From an uncultured Sulfitobacter sp. (GTDB taxonomy: Bacteria > Pseudomonadota > Alphaproteobacteria > Rhodobacterales > Rhodobacteraceae): DNA of 64,000 nucleotides. A model generated the notes under the pieces. The model searched no databases and had not been told where the DNA came from. It saw only the letters and a program-made list of their open reading frames with translations. The stretch covers positions 1-64,000 of the forward strand of contig CAJXSZ010000009.1 in the NCBI GenBank assembly GCA_913060815.1, read 5' to 3'. This document shows positions 35,889-45,208 of the stretch, piece by piece (the first letter of the stretch is position 1; the number at the start of each line of letters is the position of its first letter). A program made the position numbers and the translations under genes.

Positions 35889-36452
35889 TTACGCAAGCAC
35901 CACTTCCGCGCGCGCAGCCTCGGACAGGGCGTCATGCATCTGCCGCACGGTGCGTCCTGTGACGGGATGCACCCAATCAGGGGCCACATCCATCAGCGGG
36001 ACAAGAACAAAGGCCCGCTCGGCCAGTCGTGGGTGCGGCAGGATCAATTCAGTTGGTGCGGCCGTTTTTTGCACCTCCAGCGGCAATTCCCGCCAGTATT
36101 GATGGGTTTGCGCATCGGGCAGCACCACGGCCCCCATCGCGATCAGGTCCAGATCAAGCGTACGCGCACCCCAACGCTGCCTGCGCTCACGCCCCATCTG
36201 CGCCTCGACCACGTGCAACTGCGCCAGCACGGCAGCTGCGTCGCTGGCTGCCTCAATCGCGATGACCGCGTTCACAAAATCGGGACCACTACCCGCAGGA
36301 AAGGCGGGCGTACCGTAATTCCTACTCCGTGCCCGAATCACAAAACCCGCTGCCTTAATCGCTTCGACAGCAGCATCAAGCACTCCGGACGGCCCGAGCC
36401 CGTCAAACGTCTGATTTGACCCCAAGGCAACCAACGCAACACTTCCCGCCAT
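35889..36452 (-). CDS. folK: 2-Amino-4-hydroxy-6-hydroxymethyldihydropteridine diphosphokinase
   Basis: A 187-residue HPPK of folate synthesis, transferring pyrophosphate from ATP to hydroxymethyl-dihydropterin. It begins VALVALGSNQ, and the signature RTLDLDLIAMG with HPRLAERAFVLVPL is intact. It is divergent from the NYN-domain gene and about 70 bases upstream of rpoZ on the same strand. Confidence 0.95.
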   Translation of the reverse strand: MAGSVALVALGSNQTFDGLGPSGVLDAAVEAIKAAGFVIRARSRNYGTPAFPAGSGPDFVNAVIAIEAASDAAAVLAQLHVVEAQMGRERRQRWGARTLDLDLIAMGAVVLPDAQTHQYWRELPLEVQKTAAPTELILPHPRLAERAFVLVPLMDVAPDWVHPVTGRTVRQMHDALSEAARAEVVLA

Positions 36453-36589
36453 GATGTGACGCCCCTTACTTTTCCCCGTTACGGACTCTCATGAGACGTT
36501 AGGTTTTTGCACAAATGGTCACGAACACGACCACTGATTTACGAGTTCGCAATCCGGCAAGACCGTCCCAGATATTTTAAGGATGCACA

Positions 36590-37156
36590 ATGTTTTATAA
36601 AGACGAACGCCTCGCCCTGTTTGTAGACGGCGCAAACCTCTACGCAGCCTCCCGCACCCTCGGCTTTGACATTGATTACAAACTGCTGCGCGGCGAATTT
36701 ATGCGCCGCGGCAAGCTGTTGCGCGCTTTCTACTACACTGCACTGCTCGAGAATGACGAATACTCCCCCATCCGCCCGCTCGTCGACTGGCTGAACTACA
36801 ACGGCTTCACGACAGTGACCAAAGCGGCCAAGGAATACACCGACAGCATGGGCCGTCGTAAGGTGAAGGGCAATATGGACATCGAGCTGACCGTAGACGC
36901 GATGGAGCTGGCACCCCACGTGGATCATATCGTGATCTTTTCGGGCGATGGTGACTTTAAACCTCTGGTGGCCAGCTTGCAGCGTAAGGGCGTGCGCGTC
37001 TCCGTCGCCTCCACTATCCGCAGTCAACCGCCGATGATCTCCGATGATTTGCGCCGTCAGGCGGATAACTTCATCGACCTTAATGACCTAAGTGAAGTGA
37101 TCGGTCGTCCCCTGCGTGAGTCACGCGATGATGCCACACCCGTCAGTGTCGAGTAA
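36590..37156 (+). CDS. NYN-domain (LabA-like) protein
   Basis: A 188-residue protein of the NYN/PIN-like nuclease superfamily. Acidic residues of the presumed metal site are visible in LFVDGANLY near 10-18, [10 protein letters not shown] near 95, and [12 protein letters not shown] near 114-125. The family is thought to act on RNA, but the substrate is unknown. The ATG is preceded by AAGGA at eight bases. It is followed by ispH after 77 bases. Confidence 0.92.
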   Translation: MFYKDERLALFVDGANLYAASRTLGFDIDYKLLRGEFMRRGKLLRAFYYTALLENDEYSPIRPLVDWLNYNGFTTVTKAAKEYTDSMGRRKVKGNMDIELTVDAMELAPHVDHIVIFSGDGDFKPLVASLQRKGVRVSVASTIRSQPPMISDDLRRQADNFIDLNDLSEVIGRPLRESRDDATPVSVE

Positions 37157-37233
37157 GGCCCGGTCGATTCTGGCCGCTTGATCTGGACGGAAGGGGTCTT
37201 AACCCTTACTTCTGCACCCAGCAGGAGATTCAG

Positions 37234-38184
37234 ATGAGCAAGCAGCCCCTTACCCTCTACCTCGCCGCCCCGCGCGGTTTTTGCGCAGGCGTGGACCGCG
37301 CAATCAAGATTGTCGAAATGGCGATCGAGAAATGGGGCGCGCCCGTCTATGTCCGGCATGAGATCGTGCACAATAAATTTGTTGTGGATGGCCTGCGCGA
37401 AAAGGGTGCCGTCTTTGTCGAAGAGCTATCGGAATGCCCCGACGACCGCCCCGTGATCTTCTCTGCCCACGGCGTTCCCAAATCCGTGCCTAACGCGGCG
37501 CAAGCCCGCAACATGGTCTATGTCGATGCCACCTGCCCGCTGGTAAGCAAGGTCCACATCGAGGCCCAGCGCCACGCCGATGCGGGCCTTCAGATGATTA
37601 TGATCGGTCATGAGGGCCATCCTGAAACCGTCGGCACTATGGGACAGTTGCCTGCAGGCGAAGTGATCCTCGTCGAAGTCCCCGAAGACGTGGCAAAGGT
37701 CGAGGTCCGCGACGAGAGCAAGCTCGCCTATGTCACCCAAACCACGCTCAGCATCGACGACACCGCCGATGTGGTCGCAGCGCTCCAGGAACGCTTCCCC
37801 CAGATCGTAGGTCCGCACAAAGAAGACATCTGCTATGCGACCACCAACCGTCAGGAAGCGGTCAAAGCCATAGCCCCAAAATGCGACGCCATGCTGGTGG
37901 TCGGCGCGCCCAATTCCTCCAACTCCAAACGGCTGGTCGAAGTAGGCTCCCGCGCAGGCTGCGCCTACGCCCAGCTCGTCCAGCGTGCAGAGGACATCGA
38001 CTGGCGTGCCCTCGACGGCATCACGAGCATCGGCATCACAGCAGGGGCGAGTGCCCCCGAAGTGCTTATCAACGAGGTCATCGACGCGTTCAAGGCGCGC
38101 TACGACGTGACCGAGGAACTGGTGGAGACAGCAGTGGAGAACGTCGAATTCAAAGTCCCGCGGGTGCTTCGGGAAACGGCGTAG
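37234..38184 (+). CDS. ispH: 4-Hydroxy-3-methylbut-2-enyl diphosphate reductase
   Basis: A 316-residue iron-sulfur enzyme of the non-mevalonate pathway that yields isopentenyl and dimethylallyl diphosphate. The three cluster-ligating Cys are in [21 protein letters not shown] and the later [10 protein letters not shown] segment; [11 protein letters not shown] is in the substrate site. An AGGAG ribosome-binding site precedes the ATG. In many alphaproteobacteria ispH lies close to rnhA; here rnhA is 17 kb further on, with the accessory sulfur region between. Confidence 0.96.
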   Translation: MSKQPLTLYLAAPRGFCAGVDRAIKIVEMAIEKWGAPVYVRHEIVHNKFVVDGLREKGAVFVEELSECPDDRPVIFSAHGVPKSVPNAAQARNMVYVDATCPLVSKVHIEAQRHADAGLQMIMIGHEGHPETVGTMGQLPAGEVILVEVPEDVAKVEVRDESKLAYVTQTTLSIDDTADVVAALQERFPQIVGPHKEDICYATTNRQEAVKAIAPKCDAMLVVGAPNSSNSKRLVEVGSRAGCAYAQLVQRAEDIDWRALDGITSIGITAGASAPEVLINEVIDAFKARYDVTEELVETAVENVEFKVPRVLRETA

Positions 38185-38312
38185 AAGCGCAGGCGACGCG
38201 AACGGCGGCTGTGAGCAAAACGTCTCGTTTCTGCGCAATGGATGCACTTTTGCTCGAGAAACAAACGTTGTCCGAACCTAGCCCGCGATCCCCGCTGGAC
38301 TCACGGCGGATG

Positions 38313-38834
38313 CTATTTGGATAACCTATCCAGAGCGGACAGGAGGGCGCCTCGAAGGTTAGTCAAGTCGTGTTCCTCAAACGCTTTAGAAAACAATGTG
38401 GTATCCTGAAACATCACATCCGCCATCGCAGCTTCAGCGACTTCTGCACCGGAAGCGGTCAGTTTCACCAGTTTACTGCGCCCGTCACCGGGGTTGGGTG
38501 TCCGCTCGACCAAACCCCTTTCCTCAAGCTGAATGAGTATCTTTGTCGTTCCTCCAGACGACAACAGCGCCGACCGGTAAAGCTCTGTTGGTGTCACTTG
38601 CCTTGGCTCCGGCTGTGCGCGCAACGCGACAAGGATTTCAAATGCTGCGTGGGACAAGTCGAACGCAGCCAACGCCTTTTCAGTACGCATTCTGACTAAT
38701 TCGTGCAGCCTGAAAGTTGCGAACACGACGTCGGTTTCGACCGCTACGGCTTCTGGCCAGTTCACCTTGATGCGATCCAGTAGTTCCGAAACCGGTGTTC
38801 TGTCGGTCATGTCAGTTGTGCTCATGCCCGGCAT
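38313..38834 (-). CDS. MarR-family transcriptional regulator
   Basis: A 173-residue winged-helix regulator. The DNA-binding part contains VTPTELYRSALLSSGGTTKILIQLEERGLV, given here by its ends VTPTELYRS and IQLEERGLV, followed by the basic wing GDGRSKLVKLT. MarR dimers usually bind palindromes near their own start; two such sites are in the 73-base gap to the divergent deaminase gene. The start may be the ATG at 38834 or the one at 38825. It marks the left end of the accessory region. Confidence 0.92.
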   Translation of the reverse strand: MPGMSTTDMTDRTPVSELLDRIKVNWPEAVAVETDVVFATFRLHELVRMRTEKALAAFDLSHAAFEILVALRAQPEPRQVTPTELYRSALLSSGGTTKILIQLEERGLVERTPNPGDGRSKLVKLTASGAEVAEAAMADVMFQDTTLFSKAFEEHDLTNLRGALLSALDRLSK

Positions 38835-38844
38835 GATAATTTAC

Positions 38845-38856
38845 CTTTCTAGAAAG
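38845..38856. promoter_or_regulatory. MarR operator candidate 1
   Basis: CTTTCTAGAAAG is a perfect 12-base palindrome within TACCTTTCTAGAAAGACAA. The same extended sequence recurs 29 bases away, on the same face of the helix within roughly three turns. It is placed to block the MarR gene's own promoter or that of the deaminase. Confidence 0.75.
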
Positions 38857-38873
38857 ACAAGTAAGTGATATAC

Positions 38874-38885
38874 CTTTCTGGAAAG
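38874..38885. promoter_or_regulatory. MarR operator candidate 2
   Basis: CTTTCTGGAAAG lies within TACCTTTCTGGAAAGATAA, the near-identical second copy of the palindrome at 38845. It ends 22 bases before the deaminase ATG and so probably overlaps that promoter's core or start site. Confidence 0.75.
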
Positions 38886-38907
38886 ATAAATACTTTGGAG
38901 ACAGTTC

Positions 38908-39936
38908 ATGCCAGACCTGACGCAATCCCTAATCGACAATCTCCCAAAAGCCGAGCTTCACCTCCATATCGAGGGGACGTTAGAGCCGCAGATGATGCTG
39001 GACATGGCTAAAAGAAATGGGGTCGAGCTGCCTTATGCAAATGCTGAAGAGGTCGCCAAAGCCTATGAGTTTGATTGTCTACAGGATTTTCTCGATCTCT
39101 ATTTTCTGGGCATGTCGGTATTACAGACAGAAAAAGATTTCTACGACCTGACTTGGGCTTATCTGGAGCGGGTGCATGCTGATCGTCTGACCCACGTGGA
39201 GATGTTCTTTGATCCGCAAGCCCACACCGATCGCGGCATTGCCTTTGAAACTGTTCTGGGTGGAATCACTTCCGCCCTTGAGGATGCAAGAAAAGAACTT
39301 GGGATCACCTCTAAGCTGATCATGTGTTTCCTGCGCCATCTCCCAGAGGAGGAGGCCTTTGAAGCACTGGAGTGCGCGTGCAAGCACAAGGAACATATCT
39401 TTGGTGTCGGCTTGGACAGCACCGAAAAAGGCTTTCCGCCGGGCAATTTCGCCCGTGTCTTTGAGGCTGCACGCAAAGAGGGTTTCACACCTGTCGCCCA
39501 TGTCGGTGAAGAGGGAACAGCAGAAAACGTACGCGAAGCGCTGGACGTTTTAAAAATCGATCGTGTGGATCACGGCAACCATGCCTTGGACGACGCGGCA
39601 CTGACGCGGCGTCTAGCCGATCAGCAGACACCGCTCACGATGTGCCCGATTTCAAACTGGCGGCTAAAGGGCATCCCAACCCTTTCGGCAAGCCCTGTGA
39701 AAAAAGCACTGGATGCGGGTCTTTTGGTTACCGTGAATTCGGATGATCCATCCTATTTCGGTGGTTATCTGAATGATAACTATCGCGCAGTCGCAGAACA
39801 TCTCGATGTCAGCGAGAAAGAGATCGTCCAATTGGCGAAGAACTCTTTTGCCGGATCGTTTATGACCGATGCAGAAAAGCAGGGTCAACTCGACAGGATT
39901 GATAAGCAGATTGATAGCCTTCGAAAGTCGCAATAG
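38908..39936 (+). CDS. Adenosine/adenine deaminase family protein
   Basis: A 342-residue zinc amidohydrolase. Metal ligands are His18 and His20 in ELHLHIEG, a later His in HVGEEG (about 196-201, with the catalytic Glu), and the Asp pair in NSDDPSYFGGY. The SDDPxYFGGY form and overall similarity favour the adenine deaminase (Aah1-type) branch over classical adenosine deaminase, so I give no symbol. A TTGGAG ribosome-binding site precedes the start. It is divergent from the MarR gene and shares its two operators. A TCCCGA/TCGGGA hairpin follows the stop at 39937-39958. Confidence 0.88.
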   Translation: MPDLTQSLIDNLPKAELHLHIEGTLEPQMMLDMAKRNGVELPYANAEEVAKAYEFDCLQDFLDLYFLGMSVLQTEKDFYDLTWAYLERVHADRLTHVEMFFDPQAHTDRGIAFETVLGGITSALEDARKELGITSKLIMCFLRHLPEEEAFEALECACKHKEHIFGVGLDSTEKGFPPGNFARVFEAARKEGFTPVAHVGEEGTAENVREALDVLKIDRVDHGNHALDDAALTRRLADQQTPLTMCPISNWRLKGIPTLSASPVKKALDAGLLVTVNSDDPSYFGGYLNDNYRAVAEHLDVSEKEIVQLAKNSFAGSFMTDAEKQGQLDRIDKQIDSLRKSQ

Positions 39937-40124
39937 TCCCGAGAGCTTGCGTTCGGGAACCGTGCAGCGAACTCAACTGTCTTCGACGCCTAGGTGGCGA
40001 TTAGACCCCGCCCCCTAGGTGACCCCGCATACAATTCCCACCTTATCAGAGTAGCTTCAAAACTTTCTGAACCAAGGTCCACGCGATCTCCTTCCAGCCA
40101 TGCAAAAGCTAATGGCACGGTCCG

Positions 40125-40721
40125 CTATTCGGGTTTGCGGGCAATGAAATCAATCAATGCCGACATCCCGACGTGGGCCGAACCAGAGCGTTGCTCGGCG
40201 TCATATTCCTCGCAAACCAGAACATCGCAGTCCGCGAACACGTCGCGGAAATCTGCGCTGACGTACATATTCTCGGCATGTGGCGGGCCGCCCGTGCCGA
40301 ATTCCAACTGTTTCGGCGTGTAGCCGTGGATTATGATCAATCCACCTGGCCTTGTCGCGTCGCGCATCTTGCGCCACAGCACATCGCGCTCGGCAGGGCC
40401 TGTGAACTGGAAAAACAAGCCAAGCGTGATGTCAAAAGCGTTAACTGGCCAATTCCATTCGAACAGGTCGGACTGAATGAATTGCGGTGTCACATTGTTT
40501 TCACGCGCCAACTTCTGCGCTTTCGCGACTGCCGACGGCGCAAACTCCACGCCCGTGACATCAAGGCCCTTCTTGGCAAGATGCACGCCATTGCGGCCTT
40601 CGCCCTCCGCAATCGAGAGGACAGACTGCCCCGCCTCAAAGAACGCATCGTGCTTGAGCAAAAACGGTACAGGCTCTGTTCCGAACAAATACCCGTCTTT
40701 TGCAAATCTCTCTTCCCACAT
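40125..40721 (-). CDS. SAM-dependent methyltransferase, class I
   Basis: A 198-residue Rossmann-fold methyltransferase. The SAM-binding loop is SIAEGEGRNGVHLAKKG (about 36-52), followed by GVEFAPSAV and LFFQF. The form resembles the TehB/thiopurine-type small-molecule methyltransferases that act on thiols, tellurite or other soft nucleophiles; a thiol or sulfide substrate would suit the neighbourhood but is inference. It is the last gene of the leftward sulfur operon, 17 bases after SulP. The 188 bases before it (39937-40124) hold no gene. Confidence 0.85.
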   Translation of the reverse strand: MWEERFAKDGYLFGTEPVPFLLKHDAFFEAGQSVLSIAEGEGRNGVHLAKKGLDVTGVEFAPSAVAKAQKLARENNVTPQFIQSDLFEWNWPVNAFDITLGLFFQFTGPAERDVLWRKMRDATRPGGLIIIHGYTPKQLEFGTGGPPHAENMYVSADFRDVFADCDVLVCEEYDAEQRSGSAHVGMSALIDFIARKPE

Positions 40722-40738
40722 GTCGCAATTTCCTCGGG

Positions 40739-42457
40739 CTAGGTCACTCGTTTCGCTTTGAGATAGCTTGCCCCCTCGAACTGCGAAAGGAAAACCTTAC
40801 CAGTCAAATCCGACAGGAAATGCGCACGCTGCAGGCGGTCCATGACAGGGCCTTTCACTTCTGAAAGATGCAATTGCACATCCATTTCGCGCAAGCGTTC
40901 GTTGATCGCCTCAAGGGATTCCAGAGCGCTGAAGTCGATTTCGTTGATTGCGGAGCATTGCAGGATCACATGGCGGATCGCGCTGTCCTTGGCGACCCGC
41001 GCCTGAATTTTATCCTCCAGAAAACGGGCGTTGGCAAAGTATAGGCTCTCGTCAACACGCAGGCTCACGACGCTGGGGTCCGTGATCACATTGTGGCGCA
41101 GAATGTTCCGGTAATGCTCGGTGCCCGGCACCTGCCCGACTTCGGCGATATGCGGCTTTGAAGACTTATAAAGGTGCAACAGGACCGACAGTCCGACGCC
41201 TGCCGAAACGCCCGCTTCTACGCCAACGGTGAGGGTGATCAGGATTGTGGCTGCGACTGCGGCGAAGTCGGCTTTGGAATACCCCCAACTGCGTTTGAGG
41301 ATCGAAAAATCCACAAGGCTGAGCACCGCCACGATGATGGTGGCGGCAAGAGTCGCCTTTGGCAGAAAGTAGATGAGCGGCGTCAGCGCGAGGGCGGCAA
41401 TAGCCAGACCGATGGCCGTGAATGCCCCTGCGGCTGGTGTGGCAGCACCTGCATCGAAGTTGACCACTGATCGGGAGAACCCGCCCGTCACAGGAAATCC
41501 GCCTGTCAGCGATGCGCCGATATTCGCCGCGCCCAGTCCAATGAGCTCTTGGTCCGGATCAATCCTCTGGCGCTTTTTCGCGGCCAGTGTCTGTGCGACC
41601 GAGATGGACTCTACAAAGCCGATGATCGAGATCAGGAACGCGGGAAGCAGCAGTTGCCCCAAAAGTTCCAGTGAGAAGGACGGCAGTGTGAACGGGGGCA
41701 GGCTTTGGGGAACCTCACCGACGATTTGAACACCTCTATCGGCAAGGCCCAAGCCCCACACCGCCAGCGTTGTCGCGACAACGACGAACACAGGTCCGGT
41801 CTTGACCAACACACCAGTCAGACCTGCGCCGAGGCCAAGGCTTGTCAGCAGTGGCTTAAGCCCCTTACGAACCCAGAAAAGAAAACCCGTTGCCGACACA
41901 CCCAGAATTGCGGTGATCCAGTTGATCTGCGACAAATGCATGACCAGCGACACCACAAGGTCCAGCAGGTTATGCCCGTGCGCATCAATCCCGAGAATGT
42001 GCTTAAGCTGGCTCGCGGCGATGATTATGCCAGAGGCGGTGATGAACCCCGCAATAACGGGGTGGGAGAGAAAATTCGCGACGAACCCCAGCCGAAACAA
42101 CCCCATGGCAAGCAGCATCACACCCGACAGGCCAGCCAGCGAAAGCGCCGCAACGGCGTACCCCATCGTCCCCTGCTCCACGATGTTGCTCAGCGCTGCG
42201 GCCGTCATCAGGGAGACTACCGCCACAGGCCCGACAGCAAGCGCGTTGCTGGTGCCAAACACAGTATAAAGCAGGATCGGCACGATCGACGCATACAGGC
42301 CGGCCTCTGCCGGAAGCCCCGCCAGCAAGGCATAGGCCAGCGATTGCGGGATCAGCATAATGGTCACGATAAGGGCTGCCATCAGATCGTTTGACAGGGC
42401 CGTGCGGGTATAATCGCGACCCCAACTGAGGATCGGCAGGTATTGGGACAGGGTCAT
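40739..42457 (-). CDS. SulP-family anion transporter with STAS domain
   Basis: A 572-residue inner-membrane protein with about 12 to 14 helices, family motifs IVTIMLIPQSLAYALLAGLP (first 20 residues of the motif region) and VAQTLAAKKRQRIDPDQEL, and a C-terminal STAS domain (about 440-565). SulP members carry sulfate, bicarbonate or other anions, usually with H+ or Na+. Next to sulfide oxidation genes, sulfate or sulfite export/import is the likely role. The start at 42457 begins the conserved region. A stable hairpin (CCGCCT/AGGCGG, 42479-42503) separates it from the upstream SQR gene. Confidence 0.9.
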   Translation of the reverse strand: MTLSQYLPILSWGRDYTRTALSNDLMAALIVTIMLIPQSLAYALLAGLPAEAGLYASIVPILLYTVFGTSNALAVGPVAVVSLMTAAALSNIVEQGTMGYAVAALSLAGLSGVMLLAMGLFRLGFVANFLSHPVIAGFITASGIIIAASQLKHILGIDAHGHNLLDLVVSLVMHLSQINWITAILGVSATGFLFWVRKGLKPLLTSLGLGAGLTGVLVKTGPVFVVVATTLAVWGLGLADRGVQIVGEVPQSLPPFTLPSFSLELLGQLLLPAFLISIIGFVESISVAQTLAAKKRQRIDPDQELIGLGAANIGASLTGGFPVTGGFSRSVVNFDAGAATPAAGAFTAIGLAIAALALTPLIYFLPKATLAATIIVAVLSLVDFSILKRSWGYSKADFAAVAATILITLTVGVEAGVSAGVGLSVLLHLYKSSKPHIAEVGQVPGTEHYRNILRHNVITDPSVVSLRVDESLYFANARFLEDKIQARVAKDSAIRHVILQCSAINEIDFSALESLEAINERLREMDVQLHLSEVKGPVMDRLQRAHFLSDLTGKVFLSQFEGASYLKAKRVT

Positions 42458-42511
42458 GGGGGTCTCGGTCAGTCTTGGCCGCCTCACCCGATGGGCAAGG
42501 CGGCGAGGGAG

Positions 42512-44185
42512 TTATTCAGCAGCGATTTTTTCTGGCTTGGCCATCCATTCGCGCCCTTTCAGCATGCCTTTCCAATAGATTGGGGGCAGCATCTTTTCCT
42601 TGAGGAACCAAGCCGCTCGCGTAGGCTTCGTCCCGTCAACCAAGGCTTTCGGGAAGCTGGGCAACATCGTACCGCCATATCCGAACTCGGCCAGAACGAT
42701 CTTGCCGCGCTCGACTGTAAGGGGGCACGAGCCATAGCCGTTGTACTGTGCAACAGGCGATCCGCCGCGCATGTCGGCCACGATGTTTTCGGCAACAATC
42801 GGTGCCTGAATGCGTGCCGCAGCGGCGGTCTTGGCATTCGGGGCATTCATCACATCGCCCAGCGACCAGATGTTGTCATAGGTTTTGTGACGCAAGGTGG
42901 CTTGATCCACATCGACCCAACCTGCCGCATCCGCAAGCGGTGAGACACGGATAAAATCAGGTGCTGTCTGCGGCGGGCAAACATGCATCATGTCGAATTC
43001 CATCTCGACCCGCTCGACCTCGGTGTCTGGCTTGGCCACATCGAACCACGCTTTCTTCGCGGGCCCGTCGACAGCAACAAGGTTGTGGAAGAAATTCAGA
43101 TCAGCGTCGTATTTTTTCACGTATTCCATCAGCGCGGGGACATAGTCCTTCACCCCGAACAGCACGCCACCGGCATTGTTGAACTGGATATCGATATTCT
43201 TCAGAACACCTCTGCGGTGCCACGCATCACCAGACAGATACATCGCCTTCTGCGGCGCGCCCGCGCATTTGATTGGCATAGGTGGCTGTGTAAAGATCGC
43301 GCGGCCTTCTTTCATGCCCTTCACCAGCTCCCATGTGTAAGGCGCCAGATCATAGCGGTAGTTCGACGTCACACCGTTGTGGCCCAGCGTATCAACAAGA
43401 CCTTCGATCTTGTTCCAATCCAGCTTCAGGCCGGGGCATACGATCATACGGTTATACTTCACCACACGGCACCCATCGAGAATGACAGCGTTGTTTTCCG
43501 GCTCAAAGGCGGCAACCGCAACTTTGATCCAATGCACGCCTTGCGGGATCAACGACCCCATGGTGCGCGATGTCTGCTGCGGCTCGAAAATGCCACCGCC
43601 GACCATGGTCCAACCGGGCTGGTAGTAGTGGATATCAGCCGGATCGATGATCGCGATCTCAAGCCCCGGTTTGCGGGATTTCAGGCTGGCCGCAGCGGCA
43701 ATGCCACCCGCACCCGCTCCGACGATTACGATGTCGTACTGCGCATCGCCCGTATCGGTCGGGGTCTTGCCGCCGTTCACGATACGCCGCACGACGCCGC
43801 CCATATCATAGCCCGCAGCCTTGGTTGCCGCGAAGATATCGGCAACGCTGCGCCGTGTTGCCTGAGACAGCGACCAAAGCGTGGCCGAGCGTGTCCCGCT
43901 GCGACAATAGGCGAGCACAGGACCGGGTAGTTTAGCCACTGCTTCATCAAAATCAGCCGCATCCTCATTGGATACTTTGCCCGAAACAATGGGCTGATAG
44001 GCCGTTTCGATGCCAATCTTCTTGGCCGCCTTTTCAATCTCGGCAAAAGTGGGCTGATCGGCCCCTTCACCATCAGGGCGGTTGCAGATGATGGCACGAA
44101 ACCCTGCGTCCTTGATCGCCTGCATGTCCGATGCCGCAATCTGCGGAGTGACCGACAGATTGGCAGTCAGTGTTTTGATATCCAT
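42512..44185 (-). CDS. DUF442 phosphatase-like domain fused to sulfide:quinone oxidoreductase
   Basis: A 557-residue two-domain protein. Residues 1-110 form a DUF442 domain of protein-tyrosine-phosphatase fold with the Cx5R loop at Cys94 (AYCRSGTRSA). Residues from about 150 are an SQR-type flavoprotein: FAD motif VGAGAGG at about 155-161, Cys residues in IVCPGL, KCAGAPQ and VCPPQ that can form the redox pair and persulfide, and a C-terminal amphipathic membrane-binding end. It should oxidise sulfide and reduce quinone. The DUF442 domain may pass sulfane sulfur or act on thiols. The start at 44185 has GGAGA upstream. Confidence 0.88.
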   Translation of the reverse strand: MDIKTLTANLSVTPQIAASDMQAIKDAGFRAIICNRPDGEGADQPTFAEIEKAAKKIGIETAYQPIVSGKVSNEDAADFDEAVAKLPGPVLAYCRSGTRSATLWSLSQATRRSVADIFAATKAAGYDMGGVVRRIVNGGKTPTDTGDAQYDIVIVGAGAGGIAAAASLKSRKPGLEIAIIDPADIHYYQPGWTMVGGGIFEPQQTSRTMGSLIPQGVHWIKVAVAAFEPENNAVILDGCRVVKYNRMIVCPGLKLDWNKIEGLVDTLGHNGVTSNYRYDLAPYTWELVKGMKEGRAIFTQPPMPIKCAGAPQKAMYLSGDAWHRRGVLKNIDIQFNNAGGVLFGVKDYVPALMEYVKKYDADLNFFHNLVAVDGPAKKAWFDVAKPDTEVERVEMEFDMMHVCPPQTAPDFIRVSPLADAAGWVDVDQATLRHKTYDNIWSLGDVMNAPNAKTAAAARIQAPIVAENIVADMRGGSPVAQYNGYGSCPLTVERGKIVLAEFGYGGTMLPSFPKALVDGTKPTRAAWFLKEKMLPPIYWKGMLKGREWMAKPEKIAAE

Positions 44186-44201
44186 GAGAGTGCGTCTCCG
44201 T

Positions 44202-45107
44202 TCAGAATTTGTTGGCTGGAATTTTGAAATAGCGATGGCCGTCGTTTTCCGGTGCGGGCAACGCGCCACCGTTCAGGTTCACCTGCAAGGCCGCCAACAT
44301 GCGCTGTGGCAGCGAAAGCGTTGCGTCCCGTTTTTCGCGCAGCGCGACATAGTCGGCTTTCGACGTGCCACCACCAATGTGGATATTGTCGGCCTTCTGC
44401 TCGCCCACCGTGCTTTCCCAGCTCGGTTCATCACGGGTTTTGGTGCCATAGTCATGGCCGATGAAAACACGGTGATCAGACGGATGTGCGAGAATGGCGT
44501 GAATACTGTCGTATAGCTCGCTTGCCGATCCACCGGGGAAGTCGCAACGCGATGTACCCGCGTCCGGCTGCATTAGCGTGTCGTGTGCAAAGATGGCATC
44601 GCCGACGACGTAGCTCACTGAACCCAAAGTGTGACCGGGTGACAGCATGACCGAGACATCGATATTACCAAGTTTGAAGGTATCGCCATCGGCAAACAGC
44701 CGGTCAAAGCGTGCATCAACATCAAAGGCGTTTGGAAGATTATAAAGGTCCCGCCAGAGCAACGCGATATCGCGCACCTTCTCTCCGATGCCGACTTGAA
44801 CACCCGTTCGGGATTTGAGCCAGTCTGACGCCATCAGGTGATCGGCATGCGGATGGGTATCGAGAATCCACTCCAGCTCCAGCCCCTGCTCTTGCAGGTA
44901 ATCCAACGCGTACTGGCCATATGTTTGATCCGTGGCAAACGACTTGGGATCGAACGCCTGAACGATGTCGATCAGCGCAGCTTTTTGCGTTTCGGGATCG
45001 ACGCAGATGTATTGCGCACTTCCCGTCGCCGCATCGTAGAACCCGATCACTTCAGGGCTGCCTGTGCCAGTGGAGGATGAAGATTTCATTAGAATGTCGT
45101 TGGTCAT
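44202..45107 (-). CDS. MBL-fold hydrolase, persulfide-dioxygenase-like
   Basis: A 301-residue metallo-beta-lactamase-fold protein. The metal motif is DTHPHADHL (HxHxDH), with later ligands in SPGHTLGS, AHDTLM and IGHDYG. The layout matches the ETHE1/Blh persulfide dioxygenase family that oxidises glutathione persulfide to sulfite. It is a paralogue of the protein at 45728-46612; both share CDFPGGSASELYDSI. The gene is 16 bases upstream of the SQR fusion, so they are co-transcribed. Confidence 0.88.
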   Translation of the reverse strand: MTNDILMKSSSSTGTGSPEVIGFYDAATGSAQYICVDPETQKAALIDIVQAFDPKSFATDQTYGQYALDYLQEQGLELEWILDTHPHADHLMASDWLKSRTGVQVGIGEKVRDIALLWRDLYNLPNAFDVDARFDRLFADGDTFKLGNIDVSVMLSPGHTLGSVSYVVGDAIFAHDTLMQPDAGTSRCDFPGGSASELYDSIHAILAHPSDHRVFIGHDYGTKTRDEPSWESTVGEQKADNIHIGGGTSKADYVALREKRDATLSLPQRMLAALQVNLNGGALPAPENDGHRYFKIPANKF

Positions 45108-45208
45108 CGTTGCCTCACTGGCTCAATGGAGTGTTCATTTGCATGGAACGCAGCGGTGCAATCACTCAACGCGAGTAAATGCACCGCCAGAGTTGTTCGG
45201 TTGAACGG

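Noticed and set aside
39989-40021. Direct repeats CCTAGGTG at 39989-39996 and 40014-40021
   Set aside because: Too short, and no target duplication, integrase or terminal repeat nearby; probably chance, though it is near the edge of the accessory region.
42983-43930. 315-codon plus-strand frame inside the SQR fusion
   Set aside because: It is antisense to the SQR coding sequence and has no domain signature.
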